From assembly GCF_020382885.2 (NCBI RefSeq), contig NC_058516.1, positions 9,568,402 to 9,632,401 on the forward strand: a stretch of 64,000 nt of DNA, in the 5' to 3' direction. This DNA comes from Scatophagus argus (taxonomy: Eukaryota; Chordata; Actinopteri; Scatophagidae). Every line of letters starts with the position of its first letter. The first letter of the stretch is position 1. A program made the position numbers and the translations under genes. Below are positions 24,001 to 36,200 of the stretch, piece after piece. The notes under the pieces were generated by a model. That model was given only the letters and a program-made list of their open reading frames with translations. It was not told where the DNA came from and did not search any database.

Positions 24001-27000
24001 AACCACAAGTGAGACAGTAGCGGAGGACGCCCCTCCCCCTTTTACCCTCCCACCCTCTCTCCTCTCCATCACTCTCTCCCCTTCTCTCTCTATATACATC
24101 AGATGCAAGAGGTTCAGAGCGTGCCCAATTGATGGAGCATAATCCCCACAAAAATAGTAGAATGAGGGGTCAGCCAACCAGCGTGCCTTTGTTGCAAAAC
24201 CCTTCTACCCTTCAGCCAATCAGGATGAGGTGGAGGGCGGGGGGTGTGACCGACGATGGCCCCCTGAACTAAACTACAGTGACAAGGATGGAGAGTGGAA
24301 ATTGGGTGAATGAAAAGCTGAGTTGCTGAAAATTTAAAGTCGTGTGTGTGTGTGTGCCTCTATACACAAGCATGTGTGTTAAAGTATTAACAAACTGCTC
24401 CCCCAAGCCTCTTATCTCAAGAACCCCGTCTGCCCCCACCCCACTCCATGACCCAGACTACCTTTTCCACATGACCACCTCCAAGGCACATGCACATTAA
24501 AGCAATAAAACCAACACTCTGTTTGGCCAACACATAGTGGCAGGCTCTTAGCCAGCCGAGTGAGAGTGTGTGACACAGCAAGGGGTCGGGAGTGGGGAGG
24601 GGTTAGCTTACAGTCCAGAGTCAATCTGAGTCACACTGTAGGCTTATCCTGGTAATTGTCGGCGTAGCCCCTCCACATCTCCCCTCTCCCCTGCATTATT
24701 TCCTTGGCACATGAGCCTGCTTTTTATTAAATATTTCCACCGGCGTCCTTCCCTTCCACGTCCACACTCAGCCACACCAGACCAGTGAGCCAGTTTTAAA
24801 AGGCTCTTCTGCCTAGCCGGGAAATAAAAAAAAAAAAAATCTTGGCACCCTCTCCCTTTGATGTCTTTCTCGCTCTGGTCTCTTGTTCCCAAACATCCCA
24901 CTCTCATTCAGTATTCTGATTTGCGAGCGAGGAGAAGGAGAGAATTTATGAGTCTGGGGCGATGGCAGCTCTCTCTCATTCTCTGGTGAAAAGTGTAACA
25001 CTAACGCACAAACTCCCTCACAGGTTGTATGCCGCGGGCAGTCTATCCTCTCCTCCTTTTTAAAACCGCTCGAACACTCTCTGCATACGCGGACGAACTG
25101 AGAGTTGATACACTAGAAACCCGATAGCCTTGAACAGTGAATTCATTCCATTGTTTTGTTACGCAAAGAGAAAAAAAAGTAAGAAACTGCTCCTCCAAGA
25201 TTTTGGCTATGAAATATGAGGGCAGATGAATTGTGTGGATTACTGGGAAAGTCAGCCAGCTTCTCTGAAGGCATCCATTCTAGTCAAATAAATAGAGATA
25301 ACGGAGAGGGTTTTGGATACAAATCTGCCATTCAATCTCATACTGTCTAAGATTAGTATCATTTGTGCTTTTGTTTAGAAAGCGCTCCTGGGTTTTTAAG
25401 TCTTGATAGGAAGTAAGTAACTGGCATGAGTCATGTACAGCTGTGGACCCTGAACCAACAGGTTACGGTGAGTGTTATTATTACGTTATTATATTTGATT
25501 AAAAATCCTCACGTTGGAGAAGCAGCAGCCGCAGAATGCTCACAGTTTTTGATCAATAAATGACTAAAACCATTCATCAATAACCAGTATTGTTGCACAT
25601 TAACTTCTCGTTGACTAGCCAATCGATTTAAGCAACTACTCGTTGCAGCTCTAACATCATTTAACAAACAGCTGCTGCTCCCCCTCACAGGTTTTCCTTC
25701 CTTAATGAAGGCGGAGAACAAATCAAAAGCCAACCGCATGGAGAAAGACATGGAATAAATGAAAATGGAGACCACCTGGCAGTGAAGGATAAAGTAGGAT
25801 ACACCAATCAATCTATAAGCATTGTGGAGGCTGTATGAAAAACGATGCAAAGAGAAAAATCCATTCTGATACTCTCATCCTGCCAGATATTTGAAAATCT
25901 GATTAGCACTACTTCTGATCTGGTCTTGTAATTCATGTTTTGGCCTGGCCAATTTCAAGTGGTCCTCCAGTTAAGAAAAAGGGAGTGAATGACAAGACTG
26001 ATGTCCTCGTCAACTGTGATGAACTGCTAAGTCTTGTCTTTTCAGAAGCATGGATTTTTCCCACACACACGTGCAAAGCAGGAGAGGTAGCGGCAGTGTG
26101 GGCACGTTAAAGTGAAGACCAGTGAAAGCGTGTGTATGAGAAAGTCACCTTGGTCAGGAGGTGAGAAGGCTTTCCAGCTATGCTTTTCAGAATGAGCGAG
26201 GTTTCTCGGTCCAGATAGGAGTGCTTGGGGTCAGGAGAGAGACAGAGAAAAAAAGGAGAGCAGAGAAACAGACAAAATACAGAAAAGTCAGTGCCAGATG
26301 ATTCTCAGGCGGCTTATTAATCGCAGGTGTTTTGATCTTTTTGTGTAAAAGAAGCATGGAAGAAAAGGTTCTGTAAGTAGCTGAAGCTGTGGGTGAAGAA
26401 GCAACGATTGTGAGGAAGTACAGAGCAAATATGACTGCAATACTCTATAATGACTAGTCTACAGCTACTTTCACAAACATACACACAATCCCGCTTTCAC
26501 ACCAAACACACTGTTATGCTTATGGTTACATATGCATGCATTACCCACAAAAGCAAAGGCTGCACATTACGGCTAAAGTGTCAATTCTGATATTCCACTG
26601 ATTAAAATTTAATAAAAATTCTGTTGCAGTTATTATTGATCTCTCACATCAGCATTAAACTGAAACTGAAGTCAAAAGAACTGTTTCATTGGTATGAGAA
26701 CATTTCAGTGCACCATTAGCCTGCAGCCTTGGCAAAAACGCATGCGGGCACACATGCAATCTCACACGCTTTGCACTTACAGTGGCCTGATCCGTTTCAC
26801 CCTCTCGTGAGGTGAAGTCAAGCTGCCGCCTGGGCCGTCGCAGTGTGACATGCTGAGGGCGGGGAAATCAGGAGGTGCGTGTGGATAGAGACCACAGATA
26901 CAGCAAAGGATGCAAACACAGATAACATGATCACATGCAAGGGGGGGGGAGGCAGGGAACATGCAAGATATTGGTGTTGAGGTGAAAACATTTTCCTTCT

Positions 27001-28952
27001 GAACTGAGGTCTCACTGTCATGGTCATCTCCTCTATTCTCTTGCCTTCGCCCTCTCCTAACAGTCGCCTAAACTCAAGTGTGTTTATGTCGACTAAATTA
27101 GGTCAGATTTTTGTTTTTTAAACAGGTTAAAGTCCTCTCAAACGTGCCTTTGAGGCCTTTTAGGGTTTTTTGTTAAGAGAGTGAAAATGTATGTTGATTG
27201 AACAAAGGAATTCAGAAAGGGTAGACGTTAACAGTTAGGAACCTCACAGGAAATTATATTCATTAACACACCATCCGATGCACAATGCACGAGCCGTATT
27301 GCGCATCCACATTCTCAGTTCACTTCAGGCATGCTGTTTCTTTGAAACATCATGCTGTGTGGTTAAACATGCAGGACCAGAGCCAGACTGAGGCCAATTC
27401 AGGGTAGATTTCTTGTTAGAAATATTCTTGTGCTCTAATTAAAATAAAATCTGAACTGAAGTGATTCACACGCATTTCACTTACCATTACATGTGGAAAT
27501 GTACACACAGTGTCACGCACTGCTGCTCTCACACGCACACTTTCTCATTAGCTGCTATGACTACCTCTTGGACATCTTTGGTGTGTGTTGCTGTGTGTAT
27601 TTCAGTGTCAGTCATACCTCTGTGCTGGTCTGGTTTGGTCCCTGCGTGCCCGAGCTGCTCTGGCCATCCACCTCTCCGCCAGTCCCCACTTTATCAATGT
27701 CGAGGGAGTCCATGCTGGATGCTGAGGCACATGCTGAGTTTACGCTAGACCGCTGGGACGGAGCTTCTTGTTCGCTGACCGCCCCGACCGAGCCCGTCCT
27801 CCGGTGCTGTCCACCGCCAGACGACCCCGATGAGGGCCGCCGGAGTGTTGTGGAGGAGAGAGAAGCTGAGGAGGAGGCGGAAGAAGACGAAGAGGTCTGA
27901 CGTGCCGCTTCATCCATGCTGAGAGAGGCCTTCTCCAGCTGAGAGGTGATGTCAGCCAGGGAGATGTTGGAGGCTGCTGGGCGGGTGGTGCTGCTGCTGC
28001 AGCTGCCACCACGTACTGTGTTGGCTGGGGATGCCCGGGTACTGCTACTGGCGCTTCCTGTTGGGCAGTTTGAAGTTTAAACACAGCTTAAATGAAACAA
28101 GAAATTATTTGTAATTAGCACACTTCATTTTAAATGACATGCGATCCATAGATGATGCGACCCACACCCACATCTGCATCTGTAATTTTATCCCACGTGT
28201 GTTGGTTTTGTATTTAGTAAAAAGGACAAACACGTTAGGAGGATTTTCTCCACCCCATCAGCCTTTATTCCACCCTTGTCACAACATGAAAAGCCAGTGA
28301 CATCTTCCTGGTTTATATCATACATTGTCAAATTTAAAATACAACACGAAGCACCATTGTAAATGCACATTTTTCAGTACCTCCGCTGCTTCCCCCTCCT
28401 CCACTGGTGCCTGTATGCTTGGTGCTGGCACTACGGCCCCCCAGGGTCCGCTGCTGGCCTTTGTTTTGCCCACGAGAAGTGGAGTTTGGTTTGGAAATGG
28501 TACTGAGCTCCTGCTCAATGGAGCAGAGGTCGGCCATCAGGGCATCCAGATCCACTGTGTCACCCTGGTTCAATGCCTCTGCAGGGAAGAGAAGATAAGG
28601 AGGAGGAGGAGAGTGGGGCATTACTAAATTTTATTTGTCTGATCTTCTTTTTTTTGGATCTGTGCTGTTATTACACTGATCTGGATTCTGCTGATGAGCT
28701 GAGTGAGGTCTCACCATTTATGTTGTACATTGAGAAGCGGTATGAGAAATTGGCCATGTTTGTCTCCTGTCTGAGAGGAGGCTTCTGCAGTGCTTTTTGG
28801 GGCCTGCCGTCATCCAGACTCTACAGAACACACACAAGCAAGACATGAGGTGCACATATGCAAACCCCCCCCGACAAATTCAATCTGACATTACAGTCAA
28901 AGTAGAACATCTAAGCAACTATGTCTGCCTGCCAGAATCCTCTGTCACACAG

Positions 28953-28990
<38 letters not shown>

Positions 28991-29311
28991 TAGTGCAGGC
29001 CTGCACAAACACACAATATAAAGTGGTGGTGGGAGGGGAGTTGCTAGGATACAGTATAGGGAGACAGGATTAGCAGTGTTAAGGTTGCTATGGATACAGC
29101 CCCTTCCTCTCTGTCCGCTCCTTAACCTGTGTGAATGTCTGCATCTGTGTGTAACCAACTGAACCCTCAGTGTGTGTGTGTGCGTGCCAACCTGTGTGAG
29201 TTTGTCCAGCTCTCCCAGCCAGGCTCCAAACATCTTGTCCAGGTCCTGGTCCTCTTTGTCACTGTCCTCCTCTGCACCATGGTCCAACTCATCATCTGAT
29301 ACCTGCTCCAT
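15434..29311 (-). CDS. raph1: Lamellipodin (Ras association and PH domains 1)
   Basis: An MRL-family adaptor that recruits Ena/VASP and the WAVE complex to the leading edge of lamellipodia. Coding exons: 29192-29311, 28715-28820, 28381-28578, 27618-28057, 23035-23112, 21106-21265, 20626-20747, 20219-20284, 19973-20116, 19198-19308, 18650-18748, 18373-18493, 18079-18215 and 15434-18004, all in frame, about 1490 aa (human about 1250). Two extra in-frame exons at 26781-26852 and 26149-26223 are listed separately. The N-terminus [20 protein letters not shown] is near-identical to human. Then come the RA domain ([19 protein letters not shown]) and the PH domain ([20 protein letters not shown] to [11 protein letters not shown]). 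The single 2.6 kb last exon encodes a proline-rich tail with five FPPPP Ena/VASP EVH1 ligands and the conserved end [18 protein letters not shown]. Length separates it from RIAM (apbb1ip). Confidence 0.96.
25550..25668. repeat. Interspersed repeat fragment in raph1 intron
   Basis: Text ttgttgcacattaacttctc through cgttgcagctctaac resembles, from memory, a common fish repeat ending in 'aatcgttgcagctctaa'. Boundaries are approximate. Confidence 0.4.
26149..26223 (-). other. raph1: Candidate raph1 cassette exon (75 nt)
   Basis: Minus-strand acceptor CTGACCCCAAG and donor AAG|GTGACT bound exactly 25 open codons reading [12 protein letters not shown]...HLLTK. The flanking raph1 coding junctions (27618 and 23112) are both phase 0, so the exon can be included or skipped without a frame change. 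The content is protein-like and charged. Whether it is constitutive or alternative cannot be told from DNA. Confidence 0.65.
26781..26852 (-). other. raph1: Candidate raph1 cassette exon (72 nt)
   Basis: A pyrimidine-rich acceptor (TTTCCCCGCCCTCAG) and a consensus donor (ACT|GTAAGTGC) bound 24 open codons reading [20 protein letters not shown] followed by DQAT. It is phase 0 at both ends and symmetrical, like the 75-nt candidate 0.56 kb downstream. Together they would add 49 residues between the Ser-rich linker and the coiled segment [20 protein letters not shown]. Confidence 0.6.
28953..28985. repeat. (CA)n microsatellite
   Basis: About 16 CA units in the first coding intron of raph1. Confidence 0.95.
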
Positions 29312-29855
29312 CTGCACACACACATAGAAATAAAGGAAAGCAATTGAAAAATTGGCAGAGGGTTCCACACGTGTACACAAACTGACATGCTAACAAATCA
29401 CACTGGCATAGAAGGAATGAAGAAAAAAAAAAAATCAGCTCAGCTCATGCCAACCTCACTGCCTGTTACCATGACAACTGTTCACGGACCCTTAGCAGAC
29501 ACCCTGTACGGTCTAATCGGCCTAGTGCCCTGTAGCGTCTTGTGTGCTTGCTCGCCGCTGACACACCCAAAGCCTCTACTTTCAGCTGAAGATCCGAAAC
29601 AAGCGGATGCTGATGGAAGGCAGGAGGAGCGCAACACCAATCAATATCACCTAAACTGACGTACTGCTTTTGGGATCTATTAGCCTGCAGTGAATCACTG
29701 CACCAGTGGCGAACCCGTGGAGAAGACGTCAATCAAACCAGAATGAACAACACTAGCAGGCAGTATTGATGGCTTTCTGGCCCAGTGTGAGTGAAATAAG
29801 GTACAGTGAGGCAGTTGTGAGAGCCCAGCTGTGTTCTGTCAAAGGTGATGACACA

Positions 29856-29869
29856 GCTCCCCCTACTGG
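29856..29869 (-). promoter_or_regulatory. CTCF-like motif
   Basis: The minus strand reads CCAGTAGGGGGAGC, matching CCASYAGRKGGCRS with one mismatch. It lies 545 bases upstream of the raph1 start codon and is convergent with the motif at 13306. Confidence 0.4.
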
Positions 29870-30079
29870 ACACAAAGGAAAGTGGCAACAACTGCAACAT
29901 GCAACAACTCAGTTCCAGCAACTCATAATCAAGTAATGCAACAAAACAGGACATAATTCTCATCTATTTTTTTTTACAGATATATATGAAATGATTAGGA
30001 ATGACACCAGATATTCTGATGTCAAGGCACTGTGGATATAATTCTGTCTCTCTAAATACAACTAACAATAGTCAACTAC

Positions 30080-30568
30080 CAAGATTCAAGAGTCTTTATT
30101 GTCATTATGCAAGCATAACGAAATTTTGTGCAGATTCTCAGCTTCAAAACACACTTATAAATAGGAAAATAAAAAATTGCACACCTTAGAAGAAAATATA
30201 AAAATATAAAATACAAAGTACAAAATGCAGAATACAGAGTGAGGTAGATAAAACAAAGTGCACTAGTGCCAGACTATGTGTATGAGTGTTTCACTGTAGG
30301 GGGGTTATTGCTTTAACAGCTCTGGGGAAGAAGCTGTCCCTGAGTCTGTTGGTGCTGGTTTTAATGTTCCTGTACCGCTTTCCTGATGGAAGCGGTACAA
30401 ACAGTTTGTTGCCCGGGTGGGTGGGGTCTGTGGCAATGCGTCTTGCCTTCTTCTGGACTCGGGCAGTGTAAACTGAGTCCAGATCTGGTAGACTGCAGCC
30501 CACAATCCCCTGTGCTGTCCTCACCACCCGGGCTAAATCTTTCCTCTTTAGACCATACAAGACAAAGC
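30080..30568 (-). mobile_element. 5'-truncated LINE (L2/CR1/Rex-like non-LTR retrotransposon)
   Basis: The minus-strand frame 30291-30560 encodes the end of a non-LTR reverse transcriptase ORF: DLARVVRTAQGIVG, KKARRIATDPTHPGN, LPSGKRYRNIK and the typical terminal RLRDSFFPRAVK. It is followed on the same strand by a 3'UTR ending near 30080 in an AATAAAGACTCTTGAATCTT-type tail. The N-terminal endonuclease and most of the RT are missing, so it is a dead 5'-truncated copy. Clade is inferred, not aligned. Confidence 0.8.
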
Positions 30569-31404
30569 ACTAAATCAAAAAAAAAAATCAAGGAGACAGA
30601 ATACAACAGACTTTGTTACAGAGAAAAGCTTGCTCTATTATAGTGTGTGACAATATGTAGATTGAATGTGTGCTCTGATCATTTCTTTTTCCTTCACAGA
30701 ACTTCTGGTTCAGCCAAATTGTTTAGACAACCTGATACTGCACAGCTGAGCACATGAGTAAAGACCCATGAATGTCAGCGTTCATCGACGAACAACGTTG
30801 TCTAATCTGGTGATACGACTGTCAGTTGGAAGGAGCGCATGTTCAAGCGCAGGAGGACTCACATCTGAGATACCTGGACTGATGCACACATACACGCAAA
30901 CTTGCTTAAAGCATCTCATACGCAGGGCAAAATATAACAGCAGAGTAAACAATGAAAAATGAACAAACTAAATCAATCAGTACAACTTTAAGGTACTCTT
31001 TGCCTTGAGATTTTCTCTGTCTTGGTATAGTCCAGCGCACCCCAGGACTACAGTCAGATGGAATATTCCCCTGTAATCCCATTGATGTATTCAGGGATTG
31101 TCATTCCCTCCTGTTAACCATGCTGTATGGTGTCAGTCACTAGTGGGGCCTGTACCAAGGCAGGATTAATCCCTCTGATGACCCCTGTTCTTTTGAAGCA
31201 GCAAAATGTGCATGTGTGGTTTTGTGTGTCTATGCCTTTGTGGTTACACGCAATACCTGAGAGCACTCTGAAAATTATGCTTTGTTGATAAAAGCAGCTA
31301 ATAAAATATGCGGTAGTTGAAAGGCAATAAAACAGACCGTGTTCAGCAAAGCCAACAGGAACATGATAGTAACACCACTGAAAATCGGTCAGCTGAAGAA
31401 AAAG

Positions 31405-31430
31405 ACACACACACACACACACACACACAG
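31405..31430. repeat. (CA)n microsatellite
   Basis: About 12 CA units. Confidence 0.9.
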
Positions 31431-31734
31431 CAGCTGAGGGGCGCTTGTTTCACATCAGAAGCGGTCACATTCCAGCGTGTATGTTCCGCTGCTTAAAGTC
31501 ACTGTATGCAGTGCATGTACAAAATATGCTCCTCCAGTCTCCCATCCCAGGCTTTATGTCTCCACAACTGCTATTACAAGCTAGAGCTGCTACTGGAGTG
31601 TGTGTGTTTGCATGTCCATTACAATGCTGGTGATGGATAGTTTCCTGTTCCTATTTTTCAAGAGGAACATGGACTTGTCATCTTGTCAAAAAAAGATGGA
31701 GACTAAGTATGTAAACAAAAACAAGTCAACCAAA

Positions 31735-31735
<1 letters not shown>

Positions 31736-31767
<32 letters not shown>
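31736..31767. repeat. (GT)n microsatellite
   Basis: About 15 GT units. Confidence 0.9.
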
Positions 31768-32621
31768 CTGTGAAACGATATCCATACACATATGAACAAG
31801 TGTGGGAGTCAGAGCAGGAAATGGCCAGGATGTGCAGAATTCCTAATTTCCCTCATGGCCTGTTTCTTGGCAGGAAAACTCCAGCTGTCCTCTGGTATAT
31901 CCGTGCCACTTGTTGAAGACCAGGAGGGAAACTTGTGGGTGGGTGGGAGGGAGACCCTTAATGGAGGACCCAGTGGTTTGCCAGGAAGAAAAAAAAAGTT
32001 TTCCATCATTTAAATGACATGGTGCCATACTAACACCAAAGAATCATTTGTCTATTTTGCTATCCTCAAACCGTGGCTCCATATGGGGCCCTTTGGTCAC
32101 AGATATATCCATTAGGAGGTTCCCCAGCGTGAAAAAGGTTGCGTGACCTTGCTGTAGGGCATGACATCATGGCTGGCTGGAGGCAGACAGGGAGAGGAAA
32201 TGGCTAAAATCAAATGAGCTTGCATTGTGTTTGCCAAAGCTCTCTGAGGTGCATCCATATGTAAATACACAACGAGTCCAACAGTGTGACAGCTGTTTAA
32301 ATTGCAAAAAGGCCGCTGCACTTTACTAAAGTTAAACACACACACATTTACAGGTACATGCACACAGAAATGGACATGTGCTACAGGTACATGTGCAGTC
32401 TAGTAGCAAAAAGAATTAAAATGAAAACAGAACAAAAAAAGAGAGTAAAAGTGACGCACACACATAAAACAGCACTTTGAAAATAGCTCTGGTGCTGTCA
32501 TTCTGATGGAATCATAGCCTCAAAGGCAGATGATGCTGCAGGTTTAAGTGAATTACCACCTGATGCCCTGCTTTTAAGCTTATGGAGCATGACCTGAGAG
32601 AGACATGGGGATGGGAGGAAG

Positions 32622-32624
<3 letters not shown>

Positions 32625-32659
<35 letters not shown>

Positions 32660-32663
32660 GTGT
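32625..32663. repeat. (GT)n microsatellite
   Basis: About 18 GT units with one GC interruption. Confidence 0.9.
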
Positions 32664-34814
32664 ACTCCTACAGGCATCATCGCAAAACCAAACAACAACC
32701 TTGGCCTTTTCCCCTCCTGGTACTACGCCGTCTCTTTCTCTTGTCTGAGCATGATTGACGCTCATCGGGCCCCCGTGATTCTGGCTGGCACAGAGGTCTG
32801 AGGTGAAACATTAAAAAGGTCAAAGGTCTTCCCAGCGGAGCGTCTTGCTCTGCAGCCTTTTTCTTCCTCCGTGTAAAAACACTCGCAGCTCCTGCTGATG
32901 ATGCAGCGCCGGCAAAGGGAGACGGCGAGTGAGGGGATGATGAAAAAGTGTGTTCTGGGAAAACGAATCTCTGCAAATCGAAAGCACAGCAAGCTTCCGG
33001 TACTGAGAAAGATGAAGGGCTGGAGGAGACGGAGGAGGAGGAGGAGGAGGACATATCTATCTTTAGACTAAGTCGTTTGTATCAGGGAATGTCAAGAGGA
33101 GAAAGAGAGAGGAGAGTGGAAAGGAGAGCGATATGAAGACAAGATGTTAAGTTTCTGTATAAAGAGGAGAAAGGTGTCTAGAATAGTTCTCTGTAGTTTC
33201 TACTAGTAACTGAGACAACTGCTGTGCTGTTGAATATTAACAAAAACTAGGTTATAGTGTTCAGACTGGCCAGCCTACAGGAAGAGTAACTTCACAAGAA
33301 AACACAACCATGTTGGTTTAAAAAGTGAACGTGCTGACTTCTTGTCACACGTTAGGTCTCACATTTGTAGCCATCTGAGTGCTACTTTCATACCAAATGC
33401 AAAAAACAAATGTAGCCACTCTTTAATAATCAATGCCTTTGTCGAGGGCAACAGGCCACCGTGTTCCCAACACGTCTGTGGGTTGAGAGGAAACGGGAGC
33501 GCCCAACAGATTATACATACTGAGGAAAGAGAGACAGACATACAAATATTTGGGTGTGATGGAAAGATAAAGAACGGAGTGCGACATGCGATCACAGGCC
33601 AGATTAAGTCTCCATGGCTCACTCCTTAATTCAGTTTACACGATGGGAACAGAGCTCTGTTGTTCATTTGGTTCACATTAAGATGAATTTGGGATGGATG
33701 ACCTCAACTTTGACCATTCACTACATGAGCTAGATGAGTGTTTTTGTGTAGTTTAGGCCCTGGTAAGCACTGTAGCTCACTTACTTTCTAGTGGATTCAA
33801 CTCGAGTGCATCACTTACTGCATTAGGTATTTAAACCCAGTGAAGGCCTATGAGACACTGGTAATGCTTGGAAAGGCCCACATTTATATCCCCTATAGTT
33901 CATATGAGAGTTAAAATCATATTACTACATAAAATAAACAAACCAGCTAATTGAAGCCACACAAGGGAAAGAAAAACAGGCCCCAACTGGGATGCCAAAG
34001 CCATCCAGTGACTGTTTCAACACCACCTGGTCCGATCTCAGCCAACATTCAAATGACAAATTGCTGTTACCATTTGAGCTACAAATAAAACCTTTTCATA
34101 TTTCAGTCACACAGGAAATAGGAGGACTGGGATGTGGAATATGACCTTAGCTGTGTAAACACTACTGTGGCCAGATGCTCCTGCTGCGATGAAGACTGAC
34201 TGGATGTTTCCATCAAGCATTTTGAATCAGACTATTTTGGACCAAATACGCCACATTGTGTGTGTGTGTGTGTTAATGTAGGACTGTGCAGGTTAATGAA
34301 AGTTGGCACTGGTCCGCTGGCTCTCATCATCTCCACCTTGGGGAAAAAAACTCCACTGAATTATGTGCAAACTTCCAAAGCCACCTTGTCCTGGAAGCTA
34401 TTTTCTTTTTACTCTCAAATTATCGTCACAAAAATAACTCGCAAAAAATGTCTGACACCTCTTTTCTAAAAATATTCTCCACAAATCATATCAATCCCGT
34501 CAAAGTAAACCAAAATTGAGACGGGAAAGGACTGGAAAACAGCGTGGCGCTGACGGAAACTCGGTGAACTCTTGTGAGGCATGCATACAGCGCCGTGGTG
34601 CAACTGTAGAGTGAGAATTCTTGAGATTTTAGTGGGATACAAACACTCCTACGGACGTGAGTCTCTGGAGTCAGATGCAGAAGCTCAAACACACTCTGCA
34701 GCTAATTTGAAACCTGTTAATGAGTTGAAGTAAATAATGCATGAATGTTTTACATAACATTCTAACATATAGTAAACTTTCAGCTTAGTTTTCACCCAAG
34801 CTTTCACATCAGAA

Positions 34815-35040
34815 TGAGAATTCCTTTATTTATTCCCAAGGGGAATTTCTTTTTTCATACTGACATTGAACTTGCAATTTCCCGACCAAGAAAGGAAATG
34901 GAAATAAAATAAGATATAAACTAAAATAAAATATAAAACATCAGATATTTACATGTGTCTATACTTTTATACATTTCCGGGGAAAAAGTATGTGTGTCCA
35001 TTACAGTGCGGACAGAGTTTAACCTGAAATAAAAAATAAC
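34815..35040. repeat. Probable retroelement 3' fragment
   Basis: Contains cctttatttattcccaaggg followed by an A-rich block with repeated ataaaat units. The first part resembles the segment at 10308-10345, which suggests two copies of the same retroelement tail. Family and exact borders are uncertain. Confidence 0.4.
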
Positions 35041-36027
35041 TTTCTCATACTTCATGCTTGATGTTTCCATATGTGGGAGGTATATGACCGATACTCAACC
35101 CACCATCTGCTGTGCTTTCAAATACCTAAAATGCATACATTTCACCCCTTCTGTCCTCCTGACCTCCTTCCCTTCTCATGTCGACTGATCACCCGGTGCA
35201 AAATGAGCCTCCGGACTGACAGACCATGAATCACCTCTTACACATACATGTGTCTGGTTGTCTCCATAGTCTGCACACCCCGTAAAATCAAGCCATAAAA
35301 CAAACACTGAAATGACAAAGCGTCGAGATATCGTAATGACGTCCTGTGTCATAGCAAAGCTGTTTACACTCTGGAGCGCGTTTTGTGATCTGATGCACGG
35401 CTAGACAGTCAAAAGGAGGCGTGTGTCACGACTGAACAAAAGCTTTATTGCTCTTCTCAAATTAATGGTTTTGCTGCCTTTGACACATAAAACTGATACA
35501 ACCTCATTGTAAATGTGCAAGCATGTAATAAAGGTTATTTCCAGGCCCATCTTTGTAGTTATTTCCTCATTTCCTCTCCTGTCCCTTCTTTCTCCTCTTA
35601 ATGTGCCCTTTTCCCTATTTGACACCCTTTATGTTTAGATCTTAAACCAGATGGGGAGCAAAGGAGACCAGAAACCAGCATCACTGTGTCAAATAGACAT
35701 ATGTGCAAGTTAAAAGTAGAAAGAGGAAACCGGCTAAAAGCTGGGGCTCGCAATGCCAGTGAAAGAGCTCTTTGATGAAGGGAGCGGCTGGTAGGCCGCC
35801 GGCCAAAGTCTGACTGGGCGTGGCTGGCCTGTCCACCTCAGCTGACCTGCAGTGGCCACAGATGTCTGACACAAAAAAATAAACAAAAAAATAAAAAATG
35901 ACATCATACTGTGAGTGTAAGCCTCCTCCATGATTGAGAAATGTAGGATGCAGCCTTAAAAGTTAAAGAAGCAAACTTGTGACAAGTAGATCAATGCTAC
36001 CAATCTCAGTGATTGCAAAAACTTCTG

Positions 36028-36200
36028 GGGCAGAGGTGGCCTAATGATTAGCCGGAAGGTTGTCAGTTCAATTCCCTGAAGCGGCAGCATAAAGTTCCTT
36101 GATTATACCAATGGTGTTGCAGCCTTTTCTGCTTTTAAACTCAAGCGCAGGTGAAATACACACCGGGAAACAACAAAATGGGTCCACAAGTGCAATAAGT
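36028..36200 (+). mobile_element. tRNA-derived SINE copy
   Basis: A pol III A-box-like element (TGGCCTAATGA, 36037-36047) and a B-box (AGTTCAATTCC, 36065-36075) occur in the right order at the head of a repeat-like segment. The A-to-B spacing is only about 17 bases, shorter than in a tRNA, so this copy has an internal deletion and is not a functional tRNA gene. The 3' border is approximate. Confidence 0.6.

Noticed and set aside
35681-35931. Minus-strand frames with a hydrophobic, signal-like start (MSFFIFLFIFLCQTSVATAG)
   Set aside because: The hydrophobic part comes from a low-complexity AAATAAAA tract; no acceptor or conserved continuation.
36037-36075. Functional tRNA gene
   Set aside because: A and B boxes are present but spacing is too short and there is no cloverleaf; it is a SINE.
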